From Alcanivorax borkumensis SK2 (GTDB lineage Bacteria; Pseudomonadota; Gammaproteobacteria; Pseudomonadales; Alcanivoracaceae): DNA of 64,000 nt. The translations under genes and the position numbers were made by a program. The DNA lies in assembly GCF_000009365.1 (NCBI RefSeq), contig NC_008260.1, positions 717,501 to 781,500 of the forward strand. The letters run 5' to 3'. Below, piece by piece: positions 25,182 through 34,001 of this stretch. The notes below the pieces were generated by a model. The model saw only the letters and a list, made by a program, of their open reading frames with translations, was not told where the DNA came from and did no database searches. Position 1 is the stretch's first letter; the number at the start of each line of letters is the position of its first letter.

Positions 25182-26216
25182 TTATATGCCCTCCTGGGCT
25201 GGAATGAAGGATTCGAAATGAATGTGGGCAGGGGGAATGCCGCGTGCTTCGAGCGAGCTGACGGCGGCGTCTACCATCGGCGGCGGGCCACATAGAAAGA
25301 CCTCGGTGTCGGGTCCCAATGCCGCATCGGGCACCCCCTCGGTGGCGTACCCCAGCGCGCCTTGCCAATCGGTGTGGGGCTCTACTAGCGTGACCCGCAG
25401 ATTCAGATTGGGTAGCCATTCAAGTCGCGCGGCTAGTTCGTCGAGATAAAACAGCTCGCTTAGCCGGTTCACCCCGAAATGCAAGTGGATGGGGTGCGCC
25501 CGCCAGCGCATTTCCGCAAGAGTGTCGAGGATCGACAGCACCGGCGCGAGGCCAGTGCCTCCGGCGATCAGCACCACGGGGCCTTGCGGCGGCTGCTGCA
25601 TTTTGAATGCACCATGGGGGCCGTCGATCTCCAACTCCGCATCAATGGCGCATTCTTTCTCCAGGTAGGTCGACATCGCGCCGTCGTCGAGCAGCCGAAT
25701 CAGAAAGCGCATGGATGGCAGCTGCTCCACGGTCGAGCTCATGGAATAGGGCCGCCAAATGTCGGTGTTGGGCACCCGCAACAGGTAGTACATCCCCGGA
25801 AGAAACTGAGCATCGCGTTCGGCTTCGTCGACCTCCAGGGTCAGCTCAACCACCGAGTCATTGAGCCGATGAATGTCTTCGACCCAAGCGCGGAAGCGCT
25901 GGGGTCGATACCGCTGTAGCTCATTGAACCCGTAGTCCATGCGGATATGCGCATCATTTTCTGGCTGCGCCAGGCAGGTGAGTACCTTGCGCTGCTCGAT
26001 CTCGCGGGGAAGCAGTGCAATGCTGGTGTCGCTGCGCATGCGCACCACACCGTTCTCTACGGTGCCGACGCAGGAACCACAACTGCCGGTTTTGCACTGG
26101 TGAAACAGTTGCAGTCCGGCGTCAAGCGCAGCCTGCAGCACCGTCTGGTCTGGCGCTACTTCGATGCGCCGGGTGGTGTCGTCGGCGAACTGGATCAGCA
26201 CTTGGGGGTTCGTCAT
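25182..26216 (-). CDS. Ferredoxin-NAD(P)H reductase of Rieske oxygenase
   Basis: The 344-residue electron-transfer protein has an N-terminal plant-type [2Fe-2S] domain (Cys41, Cys46, Cys49 and Cys81, in CKTGSCGSC and LTCLAQ). An FAD domain follows (RPYSMSS at 155-161), then an NAD domain (AGGTGLAPVLSI and FLCGPPPMVD). This is the BenC/CarAd-like class IB layout. It would pass electrons from NAD(P)H to one or both neighbouring Rieske proteins without a separate ferredoxin, since none is encoded here. It starts three bases after the first oxygenase stop. Confidence 0.92.
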   Translation of the reverse strand: MTNPQVLIQFADDTTRRIEVAPDQTVLQAALDAGLQLFHQCKTGSCGSCVGTVENGVVRMRSDTSIALLPREIEQRKVLTCLAQPENDAHIRMDYGFNELQRYRPQRFRAWVEDIHRLNDSVVELTLEVDEAERDAQFLPGMYYLLRVPNTDIWRPYSMSSTVEQLPSMRFLIRLLDDGAMSTYLEKECAIDAELEIDGPHGAFKMQQPPQGPVVLIAGGTGLAPVLSILDTLAEMRWRAHPIHLHFGVNRLSELFYLDELAARLEWLPNLNLRVTLVEPHTDWQGALGYATEGVPDAALGPDTEVFLCGPPPMVDAAVSSLEARGIPPAHIHFESFIPAQEGI

Positions 26217-26219
26217 CTT

Positions 26220-27458
26220 TTATCTCCGTCGCTTGGTCCCAAGCTCCATGGGGGGTGTTTGAATACCTCGTGCATGACGGGCCACTAGCTTTCTCCAGGC
26301 CACAATTACGGCATCCATCGCGCAGAGCTTTTCTTCAGCGAAGCCGACATCGTTTTCATAAAACGGCTGCATTGAATCCCGCGCCCACAGATCGTCGTCG
26401 TTGAAATCGTGAAAGACGGCGTCACGCAGGTAGTTTTCGTATTGGTCGGTAAATTCATCGCGCTCGGTTTTGGTCGGTGCGGTTTTGACCAATAGCTCCC
26501 AGTACTCGTAACTTTTGTCATCAATGGGAACGTACATTTCGTGGGCGGTGATCCCCGGAAATGGAAAGTTTTCCACTTTGAGCACGCCGGGCAGCCACAT
26601 GGAGGTGCGTAGTCCGAGTGCTGGGGTCCCGCCGGAAGCCCGCACGTTGAGCATGGTGTTCTCGAAAATGGGTTCGTAGTGGGAGTGGCCGTCGGCATCG
26701 GGCGGGTACATGTTCATCATGCCCTTGGGGCCATCGGGGTCTTCGAATGCTTTGACGGCACCGTCTGAGGTGGGTTTGAATCCCAGCGGTATCGCCATGT
26801 CGTGGGCATAGACGAGCGGTGATTTCCAGTGGATGAGTACATGCCCGGGATCGAAACCGTTCTCGACCGCTAGGCGCCAGTTGGATTCGCCTTTGCGGCG
26901 AATACCGAGAACGATGGCGTCATCATCGGTGAGGTTAGGGCTGTAGTGGGCGTAGTCCTTGGACTCTTGTGGTGGCAGGTCGGATTCCAGCGGTGGAATG
27001 GGCGCATAGTCTGCATCGCCGACAAACACCCAGATGATCGAGTATTTCTCTACGATCGGGTAGGTTTTGATCGATGCGTTGCCGATCAGAGGGTCATCGG
27101 GTGCGGCGAGAATGGTCTTGAGCTCGCCATCGTTCAAGCCGTAGGTGTAGCCGTGGTACCAGCAGGTAACCATCCCTTCTTTAAAGCAGTAGGGTTTTTT
27201 CGACAGCGGCACACCACGGTGGCAGCAGCGGTCTTCGAGTGCGTAGAGCTGGTTATTCTCTCGTCGTAGCAGAATGGGTTCGCCGCAGATTTTGGTGGAA
27301 CCGAAAGCGCCTTCTTCCAGCTCGTGGCTAAACAGTGCCGGATACCAGTGGTTCTTCAATCCCCACTTGGCATCGACATAGGGCTGGTAGCTCTTGGCAG
27401 CGGTTGCGCCTTGGGCTGGAGGGGTGACTTGGGATTGGGTTGGGTCGGGTGTGCTCAT
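26220..27458 (-). CDS. Rieske non-heme iron oxygenase alpha subunit, copy 1
   Basis: This 412-residue protein has a Rieske [2Fe-2S] centre (Cys78 and His80 in RCCHRG, Cys99 and His102 in CWYHGYTY) and a mononuclear iron site (Asp203, His206 and His210 in ENGFDPGHVLIH). The D-P-G-H spacing and single-subunit layout resemble homotrimeric CarAa / 2-oxoquinoline 8-monooxygenase-like enzymes; no beta subunit is encoded. AGGAG precedes the start. It shares long identical blocks with the next gene upstream in the operon (copy 2), so the pair arose by duplication. The substrate is unknown. Confidence 0.92.
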   Translation of the reverse strand: MSTPDPTQSQVTPPAQGATAAKSYQPYVDAKWGLKNHWYPALFSHELEEGAFGSTKICGEPILLRRENNQLYALEDRCCHRGVPLSKKPYCFKEGMVTCWYHGYTYGLNDGELKTILAAPDDPLIGNASIKTYPIVEKYSIIWVFVGDADYAPIPPLESDLPPQESKDYAHYSPNLTDDDAIVLGIRRKGESNWRLAVENGFDPGHVLIHWKSPLVYAHDMAIPLGFKPTSDGAVKAFEDPDGPKGMMNMYPPDADGHSHYEPIFENTMLNVRASGGTPALGLRTSMWLPGVLKVENFPFPGITAHEMYVPIDDKSYEYWELLVKTAPTKTERDEFTDQYENYLRDAVFHDFNDDDLWARDSMQPFYENDVGFAEEKLCAMDAVIVAWRKLVARHARGIQTPPMELGTKRRR

Positions 27459-27508
27459 AGCATGTACTCCTGGGGTATGAACGTGATGGTTGTCACTGTG
27501 ATGTTGTG

Positions 27509-28744
27509 TTATAGGGTGCGTGATTTACGTGGTCGAGAGAGCTCCTTGGGCGGGCTTTGGATGCCACGCGCGTAGCCTGCCACCAGCTTTCTCCAGCCAA
27601 TGATGACGGCGTCGAGTGAGCACAATTGCTCAGCGGACCAGCCGGCATCCTGCGCGTAGAACGGTTGCATGGCGTCACGGGCAACCAGGTCCTGGTCGTT
27701 AAAATCATTAAACATGGCTTTTTTGAGGTAGTTTTCGTACTGGTCGACGAAGGCTGTCTCGTCTTCGGGGGTTGGCGTTTCGCAGGCGATGAGCTCCCAG
27801 TACTGGTAGGTCTGGTCATCAATGGGCACATACATCTCGTACATGGACATGCCTGGGTAGGGCGCGTTCTCTACCAGCAAGACGCCGGGAAGCCACATGG
27901 AGGTACGCAGCCCTGCGGGAACGTTTTGCCCCCCAAATGCTGAGACGTCGAGCATTTCGTTGTGCATCACCGGCTCGTAGTGGGCGACGCCATCGGCGCC
28001 AGGCACATACTCATTAAGGATGCCGCGCGGTGCGTTGTTCTCAACAAAGGTGGTGGTCGCGTGTTCGGTTACTGGTCGAAAACCAAGTGGCAGAGCCCAG
28101 TCCTGGGCGTACACCCAGGGAGAATCCTGATGTACCAGGACATGCCCCGGATCAAAACCATTCTCGGAGGCCAGGCGCCAGTTAGCGGCACCTTGGCGAC
28201 GGATGCCACGTACGGTGGTATTGGGGTTAAGCAGGTGGGCGCAGTAGTGATCTTCTCCGGCTGCGCGTAGCTGCGGGGGCAAGTCGTGGGAAAGTGGTGG
28301 GGGCTCGCCAAAGTCGGCGTCTCCGACGAACACGAAGATCATGCCTGCCGCCTCAGTGACCGGATAAGTTTTGATGCTGGCATTGCCAATCAACGGGTCA
28401 TCAGGGCTGCCGATGATGGTTTTCAGCTCGCCGTCACCGAGCCCGTAGGTGTAGCCGTGGTACCAGCAGGTGACCGTGCCTTCCTTGAAGCAGTAAGGTT
28501 TTTTTGACAGCGGCACGCCGCGGTGGCAACAGCGGTCCTCCAGCGCGTGTACCTGGCCCGCCTCGCGGCGCAGCAAAATGGGTTCACCACAGAGAGTGGT
28601 TGCATCGAACTCACCCTCTTTAAGTTCTTCGCTGAATAGCGCCGGAAACCAATGGTTTTTGAGCCCCCAGCGGGCCTTGATATAGGGCGCGTAACTGCTA
28701 TGGCCTGTTGCGGCCGGCCTGTTGTTGGATATGGATGCGTTCAT
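27509..28744 (-). CDS. Rieske non-heme iron oxygenase alpha subunit, copy 2
   Basis: This 411-residue paralogue of copy 1 keeps every catalytic position: Cys72 and His74, Cys93 and His96 for the Rieske cluster; Asp198, His201 and His205 for the catalytic iron. The stretch CCHRGVPLSKKPYCFKEG is the same in both copies. Differences gather in the C-terminal catalytic half (for example QDSPWVYAQDW against WKSPLVYAHDM), consistent with a different substrate or hetero-oligomer formation. GGGAG lies seven bases before the start at 28744; the 90-codon longer frame is not coding. It comes before copy 1 in the transcript with a 50-base gap. Confidence 0.92.
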   Translation of the reverse strand: MNASISNNRPAATGHSSYAPYIKARWGLKNHWFPALFSEELKEGEFDATTLCGEPILLRREAGQVHALEDRCCHRGVPLSKKPYCFKEGTVTCWYHGYTYGLGDGELKTIIGSPDDPLIGNASIKTYPVTEAAGMIFVFVGDADFGEPPPLSHDLPPQLRAAGEDHYCAHLLNPNTTVRGIRRQGAANWRLASENGFDPGHVLVHQDSPWVYAQDWALPLGFRPVTEHATTTFVENNAPRGILNEYVPGADGVAHYEPVMHNEMLDVSAFGGQNVPAGLRTSMWLPGVLLVENAPYPGMSMYEMYVPIDDQTYQYWELIACETPTPEDETAFVDQYENYLKKAMFNDFNDQDLVARDAMQPFYAQDAGWSAEQLCSLDAVIIGWRKLVAGYARGIQSPPKELSRPRKSRTL

Positions 28745-28794
28745 GTCATGACTCCCTTGGGTGTGTGACCGATTGTCCCAGTGCGGTGGCTTGC

Positions 28795-30081
28795 TCAGTA
28801 AAGGCCCTGCTTGCCGGTGGCCAGTCGTTGCATGATCCGTGGAGAGAGCATTTCCTCTTTGAACTGAGGGTCGTTCTGCACCATGATGCCGGTGCCGTCG
28901 ATGAACGTGGCGCGTTGGGCTTTCAGGTCGATGGCTTGTACGTAGTTGGCGGAGGGAATGGTGTAGCCATCCGGTGTTGTCGACTGGGTGATCCACAGCC
29001 GCCACATGCGCCACAGTTCGTCGTTCTTGTCGTAGAACTCACCGGCGTAGGGCTGCGGGTAGTCAGTGCCGACATAGAGAATTTTTCGGCCGTAGGGGTG
29101 CTCTGAAGGCGGGGTGCCTTCCAGTACGAAGACTTCGGTGGGACGCCAGACCACATGTTCGGGGTTTGGGTTGATCCAGGGCGCAGACTGCTCGATCAAG
29201 TCTTCGTAGTGCTTGGTCATCATGGGCTCGAGGTAGGAAACCGCGAGGATGGTGCGTTTGCCCAGTATGCGGAAATCGGAATACCACAAGGGGTAACTGT
29301 CTATCCCATTGTTGTCGTCATTGAGCATGTCCATCTGCGGTTGGTTATCCATCCAGACGGCGGCGCCTGCGGTGCGTTTGATGCGTCGGATGGACTTGAC
29401 GTAAACGTAGGCTTCGTCTGCCTTCCCCTGCGCAGACTGCACGGTGTACACACCGAGACCAGCCAGATCATAGGGTGCGCTCAGTGCCACCACGGACTTT
29501 TGCTTGATGGTGCCATCGCCACGGTGTCCGGGCTGCTCATCGGTGTAGCGCCCAACCATGCGGAACTTGTAGTTGTCACCCACAAACTGGCGAACTATCC
29601 CTTTATCGAAGCCAGCGATGGTGATGGGGCCGCCCACTGCACTGTTGTCGGCATTGGTGGGAATCGCATAAAACAAATTCCATGCGAGCTTCCAGCCAGC
29701 GTGTGGGTCTGCCAGATCCAGTTTTGGAAACGGAATGCCCGCAACGTAACCTGTTGGGGTCTTGGTTTGGGTATCGAAGCCCACTTTTGGCGCGTAGGTT
29801 TTTGTGGCAGCAATATAGCGGGAGTCGGGCTGCATCGGCCTTGCCGGCGCGAGCTTTATGCGCAATCCGTGTTCGCGAATACGCATAATGAGGTGTTCGG
29901 TTAGCAGCTCCTTGAGTGGGGTGCCCTGATAATGATCGTCCAGGTGCTCGTCAAGGTTCTGCGCCGACAGCACAAACCCGGTTGGAACCTCCTCTGCCAG
30001 TGCTGGCAGAGCGGTTATCCCCAGTGAGAGGATCAGAGCGGCCTGAGCATTGCGCAGTGCGCGAAGAAATTGATAAATCAT
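28795..30081 (-). CDS. DUF1329 periplasmic protein
   Basis: The 428-residue protein has a cleavable signal peptide (about 29 residues, ending LPALAEE) and the DUF1329 fold, which is related to the LolA/LolB lipoprotein-carrier family and so may bind a hydrophobic molecule in the periplasm. Characteristic pieces are VGFDTQTKTPTGYVAGIPFP and the C-terminal WRMWRLWITQS. DUF1329 and DUF1302 genes are usually neighbours, as here (56-base gap). The proposed role is carriage of a hydrophobic substrate between membranes; this is inference. AGGAG precedes the ATG. Confidence 0.9.
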   Translation of the reverse strand: MIYQFLRALRNAQAALILSLGITALPALAEEVPTGFVLSAQNLDEHLDDHYQGTPLKELLTEHLIMRIREHGLRIKLAPARPMQPDSRYIAATKTYAPKVGFDTQTKTPTGYVAGIPFPKLDLADPHAGWKLAWNLFYAIPTNADNSAVGGPITIAGFDKGIVRQFVGDNYKFRMVGRYTDEQPGHRGDGTIKQKSVVALSAPYDLAGLGVYTVQSAQGKADEAYVYVKSIRRIKRTAGAAVWMDNQPQMDMLNDDNNGIDSYPLWYSDFRILGKRTILAVSYLEPMMTKHYEDLIEQSAPWINPNPEHVVWRPTEVFVLEGTPPSEHPYGRKILYVGTDYPQPYAGEFYDKNDELWRMWRLWITQSTTPDGYTIPSANYVQAIDLKAQRATFIDGTGIMVQNDPQFKEEMLSPRIMQRLATGKQGLY

Positions 30082-30137
30082 TGTGTGCTCCTGTCTACCG
30101 TTGTCATACCGCTGGGCAGCGGGGGTTGGGTTTAGAT

Positions 30138-31688
30138 TTAGAACTGGTAGGTGATACGTGCCATGGCTTGGTCGCTGTTGTGAAACGCGCCGATCAAGCT
30201 TTGACCCTGTGGATCCGTGGGGTCGCTTTTGTAGCGCCCACCGTTGAAGAAATCGGCTTCGAACATCAGCCGCCAGTGATCTCCGAACGACAGGCTTACA
30301 CCGGGTACGAGGATGGTGCCGTCGTATGCTAGGTCGTAGATCGCTGCGAAGGAGAGGTTCACCGAATCATGCCGAAATGGCATCATTATCAGAGCGGTCA
30401 GGATGCTGGAGTGCTCCTTTTTGGGAGAGCCGAAATCCACCACTTGTTCGCTGTCTTTGTGATCGATAATCCAGGTGTCGAACAGCTGCAGGCTGATCGA
30501 CGTGGGCGCGCTGGTGCCGAGCCAACTCTGGGTGCGTAGGGGTTTGTCCAGGCCGATCATTGAGCGCAGAGTGTCTTTTTCAATGATGCCATTGCCTCCG
30601 GCAGACGGGGTGTTGGCGAAACCAAAGTTGTAAGGTTTGTCTGGTGTATAGGCCAGTTCCGCACGGAACGTGGCATTGATGTTTTCCAGGTAGCCATTGA
30701 GTGTGGCACCGAAGATGTCTATCTCTGGGTAGATAAACTCGGCAAATCCATTCTCCGGGGCGTCGCCATAAGCCTGAAACGCCGGGTTGAAGCCACCACT
30801 GAGGTCCGCGAAGTTCACCACAGGGTCCTGGCTCAAGGTGTGGTAATAGTTGAGGGTATAGCTGACACCTAAGGCTGTGCCCGACCAGCGAATGCCGTAC
30901 GAGGGATCATCTGCATCCGCCTTGGAGTGATCGTAGTTCACCGGAATCAGCCCCGCGGTATTGAATCCGCGGCTGCCATTGAGGCTCCAACGCCCACCGA
31001 AGGTATCCAGGCTGTTGCCCATGGCGTCGTCATCATCGATCCCAGGCCGCAGCACAAGTTGTAAAGAATTGTCCGAATTGACCGAAAAGTATTGCAGGTT
31101 GGCCAACCATAGTGGCTTGCGCCACTCCTCGTTCTCCGGTTCCAGAAAAGCGCGCCAGGTCTGGTCGTAGCCGTGAATTACATCCATTGCCTGGAAGAAA
31201 TCGGTTTCCCCCCACACCACCTGCTGTTTGCCGATGCGGGCTGAAAACTGCGAGCCCATCGGGATGTCCAAGTAGGCCTCGCGCAGTTCTTCGTCGCTGT
31301 AGTCGTTTTCAAAGTCTGAGCGAGGTAGAGGGGGGGTATTCATTGATCCAGTTACTGCAGTGAGGTCTTCCAAGCGATCGAGGTAGTTGGTCATGTATTC
31401 GCGGGTCAAGCGGCCTATTGCGACCCCATAGGCCCAGCCCAAATCGGCATCGACTTGCAGCAGTAAGGTGGTTCTAGCCATAGCCAGGTCGTACTTATCG
31501 TCTTCTTGAGTTTCCGGCACGTCGTTGAGATTAGTGGCGAGGTGCTGTCGCAGATAACCGGAGGTACGAATGTCTGCGGCGTGGACAATAGAGGGGGCAA
31601 TGAGGGCGCTAGTGGTCACGGCACAAAGGAGGGGCACCATTGCGAACCTTAGAGGGTGACCTGTAGCGACTATGGGCGTTTTTTGCAT
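30138..31688 (-). CDS. DUF1302 outer-membrane protein
   Basis: The 516-residue protein has a signal peptide (cleavage after IVHA near residue 37), alternating beta strands typical of an outer-membrane barrel, and a terminal phenylalanine (TYQF), the barrel-assembly signature. The motif QQVVWGETDFFQAMDVI is typical of DUF1302. It is likely a porin or channel for the operon's substrate, acting with DUF1329 and the MMPL protein. TGGAG precedes the start. It is the first gene of the nine-gene operon and lies just behind the TetR-controlled promoter. Confidence 0.9.
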   Translation of the reverse strand: MQKTPIVATGHPLRFAMVPLLCAVTTSALIAPSIVHAADIRTSGYLRQHLATNLNDVPETQEDDKYDLAMARTTLLLQVDADLGWAYGVAIGRLTREYMTNYLDRLEDLTAVTGSMNTPPLPRSDFENDYSDEELREAYLDIPMGSQFSARIGKQQVVWGETDFFQAMDVIHGYDQTWRAFLEPENEEWRKPLWLANLQYFSVNSDNSLQLVLRPGIDDDDAMGNSLDTFGGRWSLNGSRGFNTAGLIPVNYDHSKADADDPSYGIRWSGTALGVSYTLNYYHTLSQDPVVNFADLSGGFNPAFQAYGDAPENGFAEFIYPEIDIFGATLNGYLENINATFRAELAYTPDKPYNFGFANTPSAGGNGIIEKDTLRSMIGLDKPLRTQSWLGTSAPTSISLQLFDTWIIDHKDSEQVVDFGSPKKEHSSILTALIMMPFRHDSVNLSFAAIYDLAYDGTILVPGVSLSFGDHWRLMFEADFFNGGRYKSDPTDPQGQSLIGAFHNSDQAMARITYQF

Positions 31689-31727
31689 TTTGTGAACTCC
31701 ATACTATGAACTAGGCCACCGCGGGCA

Positions 31728-31760
31728 TTATAAGGATCAACCAAACGTTTGTTTGGGAAT
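31728..31760 (-). promoter_or_regulatory. Promoter of the nine-gene Rieske operon
   Basis: On the minus strand a perfect TATAAT (31728-31733) sits about 40 bases before the DUF1302 start codon. The -35 position (about 31751-31756) has no good consensus and lies within operator site A, so repression by the bound regulator would be direct. Confidence 0.55.
31741..31756. promoter_or_regulatory. TetR-type operator, site A
   Basis: CCAAACGTTTGTTTGG contains half sites CCAAAC and GTTTGG around GTTT, plus the 10-bp palindrome CAAACGTTTG. It overlaps the -35 region of the operon promoter. Confidence 0.65.
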
Positions 31761-31860
31761 GCGATAGGCGTGCCAATTGTTGTTGTTTCTAAAAAATAGA
31801 CTTATAAAACAATCGGGTAGCAACACAGTTAGCGTTTGCCGAGAAATCGTGGGAACGTCA

Positions 31861-31872
31861 TTGGTGCACCAA
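31861..31872. repeat. Perfect 12-bp palindrome
   Basis: TTGGTGCACCAA lies two bases before operator site B in the divergent promoter region. It may be a site for a second regulator. Confidence 0.5.
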
Positions 31873-31874
31873 AA

Positions 31875-31890
31875 CCAAACAAACGTTTGA
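31875..31890. promoter_or_regulatory. TetR-type operator, site B
   Basis: CCAAACAAACGTTTGA equals the reverse complement of site A at 15 of 16 positions. It overlaps TTGACG (31887-31892), a candidate -35 for the tetR gene, so it fits autoregulation. Confidence 0.65.
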
Positions 31891-31959
31891 CGGGGGCACT
31901 GGAGTGGTGCAGCATCTGGGTGAGGCCTGCACTTTTGCAGCTACAGGGAGTTTTGCCTG

Positions 31960-32658
31960 ATGACAGATCGATCCGCAGTGCCGGTTGATAGCCCGGCTGG
32001 AAGTACACGCACCGTAATTCTTGAAAAAGCGTTAGAGTTGTTCGCAGAGACCGGCTTCAACGGCGTATCAATGCGACGCATTGCGCAAGAGGTTGGCATC
32101 AATCCAGCGACGCTTTACCACCATTTTGTCCACAAAGAAGATTTGTATGAGCAGGTACTGCGTTTCGCCTACGCAGAGCAGGCTGCGCATTTTTCAGCAT
32201 TGGTATCCATTGAAGGAACACCCCAGAGCCAGCTCGGTGAGTTCATTCGAGAGTTCGCGTTTTACATAGCTAAGGATCAGCATTTTTTTCGGCTGGTGAA
32301 GCGAGAGCAGCTGGAAGGTAACAGCGAACGTCTGAAGATGCTGGTGGATCTATTGTTTGGTAAACAGTACGAGGCGATGGTGCGAAGCGTTGGCCGAGTA
32401 ACCCAGGCTTTCGATACCCACATGCTAGTGACGTCGCTTCTGGGCTTGGTGTTGCACCACTACGAAACTCGCCACATGCGCCAGTTTTTTGTTGAATATA
32501 TGCCTTCACAAGATGACCCCGAGGTCGTTGCTGACCATTGCTGTCGGTTGTTCTTTTTTGGTATTCAGGGGACGGGAGCGGCCCAAGAGGTGCCTTATCG
32601 TTCGGAGCAGAGTCTCCTATCCGCTGACGGCGAGCATTCGCGCGATGGGGCTGGTTGA
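31960..32658 (+). CDS. TetR-family regulator of the Rieske operon
   Basis: The 232-residue protein has an N-terminal TetR helix-turn-helix (about 20-65): ILEKALELFAETGFNGVSMRRIAQEVGINPATLYHHF. The rest is the helical ligand-binding domain, with a region rich in aromatic and hydrophobic residues. It is divergent from the nine-gene operon, and the shared 270-base region holds two matching operator-like sites. It most likely represses the operon and itself until the substrate or a CoA ester of it binds. GGGAG lies nine bases upstream of the ATG. Confidence 0.9.
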   Translation: MTDRSAVPVDSPAGSTRTVILEKALELFAETGFNGVSMRRIAQEVGINPATLYHHFVHKEDLYEQVLRFAYAEQAAHFSALVSIEGTPQSQLGEFIREFAFYIAKDQHFFRLVKREQLEGNSERLKMLVDLLFGKQYEAMVRSVGRVTQAFDTHMLVTSLLGLVLHHYETRHMRQFFVEYMPSQDDPEVVADHCCRLFFFGIQGTGAAQEVPYRSEQSLLSADGEHSRDGAG

Positions 32659-32855
32659 GCGCGGATTTCTTGGGCGGCTACTTCAATCTTTCCTTGGTGC
32701 TAGCGGTACATCCTGTCGCTGGAAATCAAACCGCGGGTCGCATTAGCATGAGCCCGTGGTGCGGCTATACGGCCTGAATCGTGTAGGTTACTTTGTTGAC
32801 GTGAATCTTCGGGTTTAACACCATTCATAGTGCCGGCGTTATGGGAGTATGCATT

Positions 32856-33857
32856 TTGTCTGTAAGCGTACCGTTTTCATTGCTGGAGCTAGCGTCGATC
32901 CGTGAGGGAGACTCCGTTGGGCAGACGTTGGCTAACAGTGTGGCTTATGCACGCCATGCAGAGTCGTTGGGGTTTCAGCGGTTTTGGCTGGCGGAGCACC
33001 ATAATATGCAGGGGATCAGCAGTGCAGCTACCTCGGTGCTGGTTGGGCATATTGCCGGCGCCACCGAGTCCATTCGGGTCGGGTCTGGCGGGGTGATGTT
33101 GCCGAATCACCCGCCGTTAGTGATTGCGGAGCAATTTGGAACGCTGGAGATTTTGTACCCCGGTCGGATTGATTTGGGGTTGGGCCGCGCACCGGGAACC
33201 GACCCGATGACCAGCCGCGCCCTGCGCCGTGAAGGTCTTGGGGCTGAGCAGTTCCCCGATGATGTGGCCGAGCTACAGCGCTTGCTGGGGCCACTGGATA
33301 CGTCACAGGGGGTTAATGCGATTCCCGGCGCTGGCACTCAGGTACCGATCTGGCTACTGGGCTCCAGTTTGTACAGCGCCAAGCTGGCAGCGCAGCGGGG
33401 GTTGCCCTATGCCTTTGCCGGGCATTTTGCGCCGCGACTGTACCGTGAGGCGCTGCGTATCTATCGGGATCAATTTCAGCCCTCTGCCCAGCTGAGCAAA
33501 CCCTACGCCATGTTGGCGTTGCCTGCGGTGCCGGCGGACTCCGACGAAGAGGCTCATTACCTGACCACCACCAGTTACCAACGTATTCTTGCTTTGTTTC
33601 GTGGCCAGCCGTTATGGATGAAACCGCCGGTGCAAAGCATGGACGGCTTGTGGAATCCACAAGAGGAAGCAGGGGTAAAAGATTTCCTGGGCTTACAGTT
33701 GCTGGGAACGGCAGCCTCCATGCAGGGGCAGCTGGATCAGCTGCTGGACTCCGTGGAGGTGGATGAGTTGATGGTGACGGTGGATCTTTATGATCCGGTG
33801 AAGCGTCGTCATGCGTTGGATATTCTGGCGTCGTTGGCGCAGTTTCAGGCGGTGTGA
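32856..33857 (+). CDS. Luciferase-like flavin-dependent monooxygenase (MsnO8-type LLM)
   Basis: The protein of about 333 residues is a bacterial-luciferase-like TIM barrel. Landmarks are [14 protein letters not shown] at the start, [39 protein letters not shown] and [15 protein letters not shown]. It would use reduced flavin and O2; the substrate is unknown. I placed the start at a TTG (32856) with GGGAG eight bases upstream; an in-frame ATG 15 bases earlier lacks a ribosome binding site. It stands alone and may be unrelated to the neighbouring operon. Confidence 0.85.
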   Translation: MSVSVPFSLLELASIREGDSVGQTLANSVAYARHAESLGFQRFWLAEHHNMQGISSAATSVLVGHIAGATESIRVGSGGVMLPNHPPLVIAEQFGTLEILYPGRIDLGLGRAPGTDPMTSRALRREGLGAEQFPDDVAELQRLLGPLDTSQGVNAIPGAGTQVPIWLLGSSLYSAKLAAQRGLPYAFAGHFAPRLYREALRIYRDQFQPSAQLSKPYAMLALPAVPADSDEEAHYLTTTSYQRILALFRGQPLWMKPPVQSMDGLWNPQEEAGVKDFLGLQLLGTAASMQGQLDQLLDSVEVDELMVTVDLYDPVKRRHALDILASLAQFQAV

Positions 33858-34001
33858 TGCGTTTTAGTTTTCACTAAGGGCGCTTGTGAGGTCGTATTAC
33901 CCCTTTCGCGCTCTCGGTGCCCTTGGGTCAATCTGGCCTACGGTCTGCGGCTGCTGATCGAGCCCGGTTCGCGCATCGAGAGGTGTTCGTGCAAAAGTGG
34001 G

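Noticed and set aside
32856..33857. Luciferase-like monooxygenase as part of the Rieske system
   Set aside because: It has its own start signals on the opposite strand, is separated from tetR by about 200 bases and has no matching operator.
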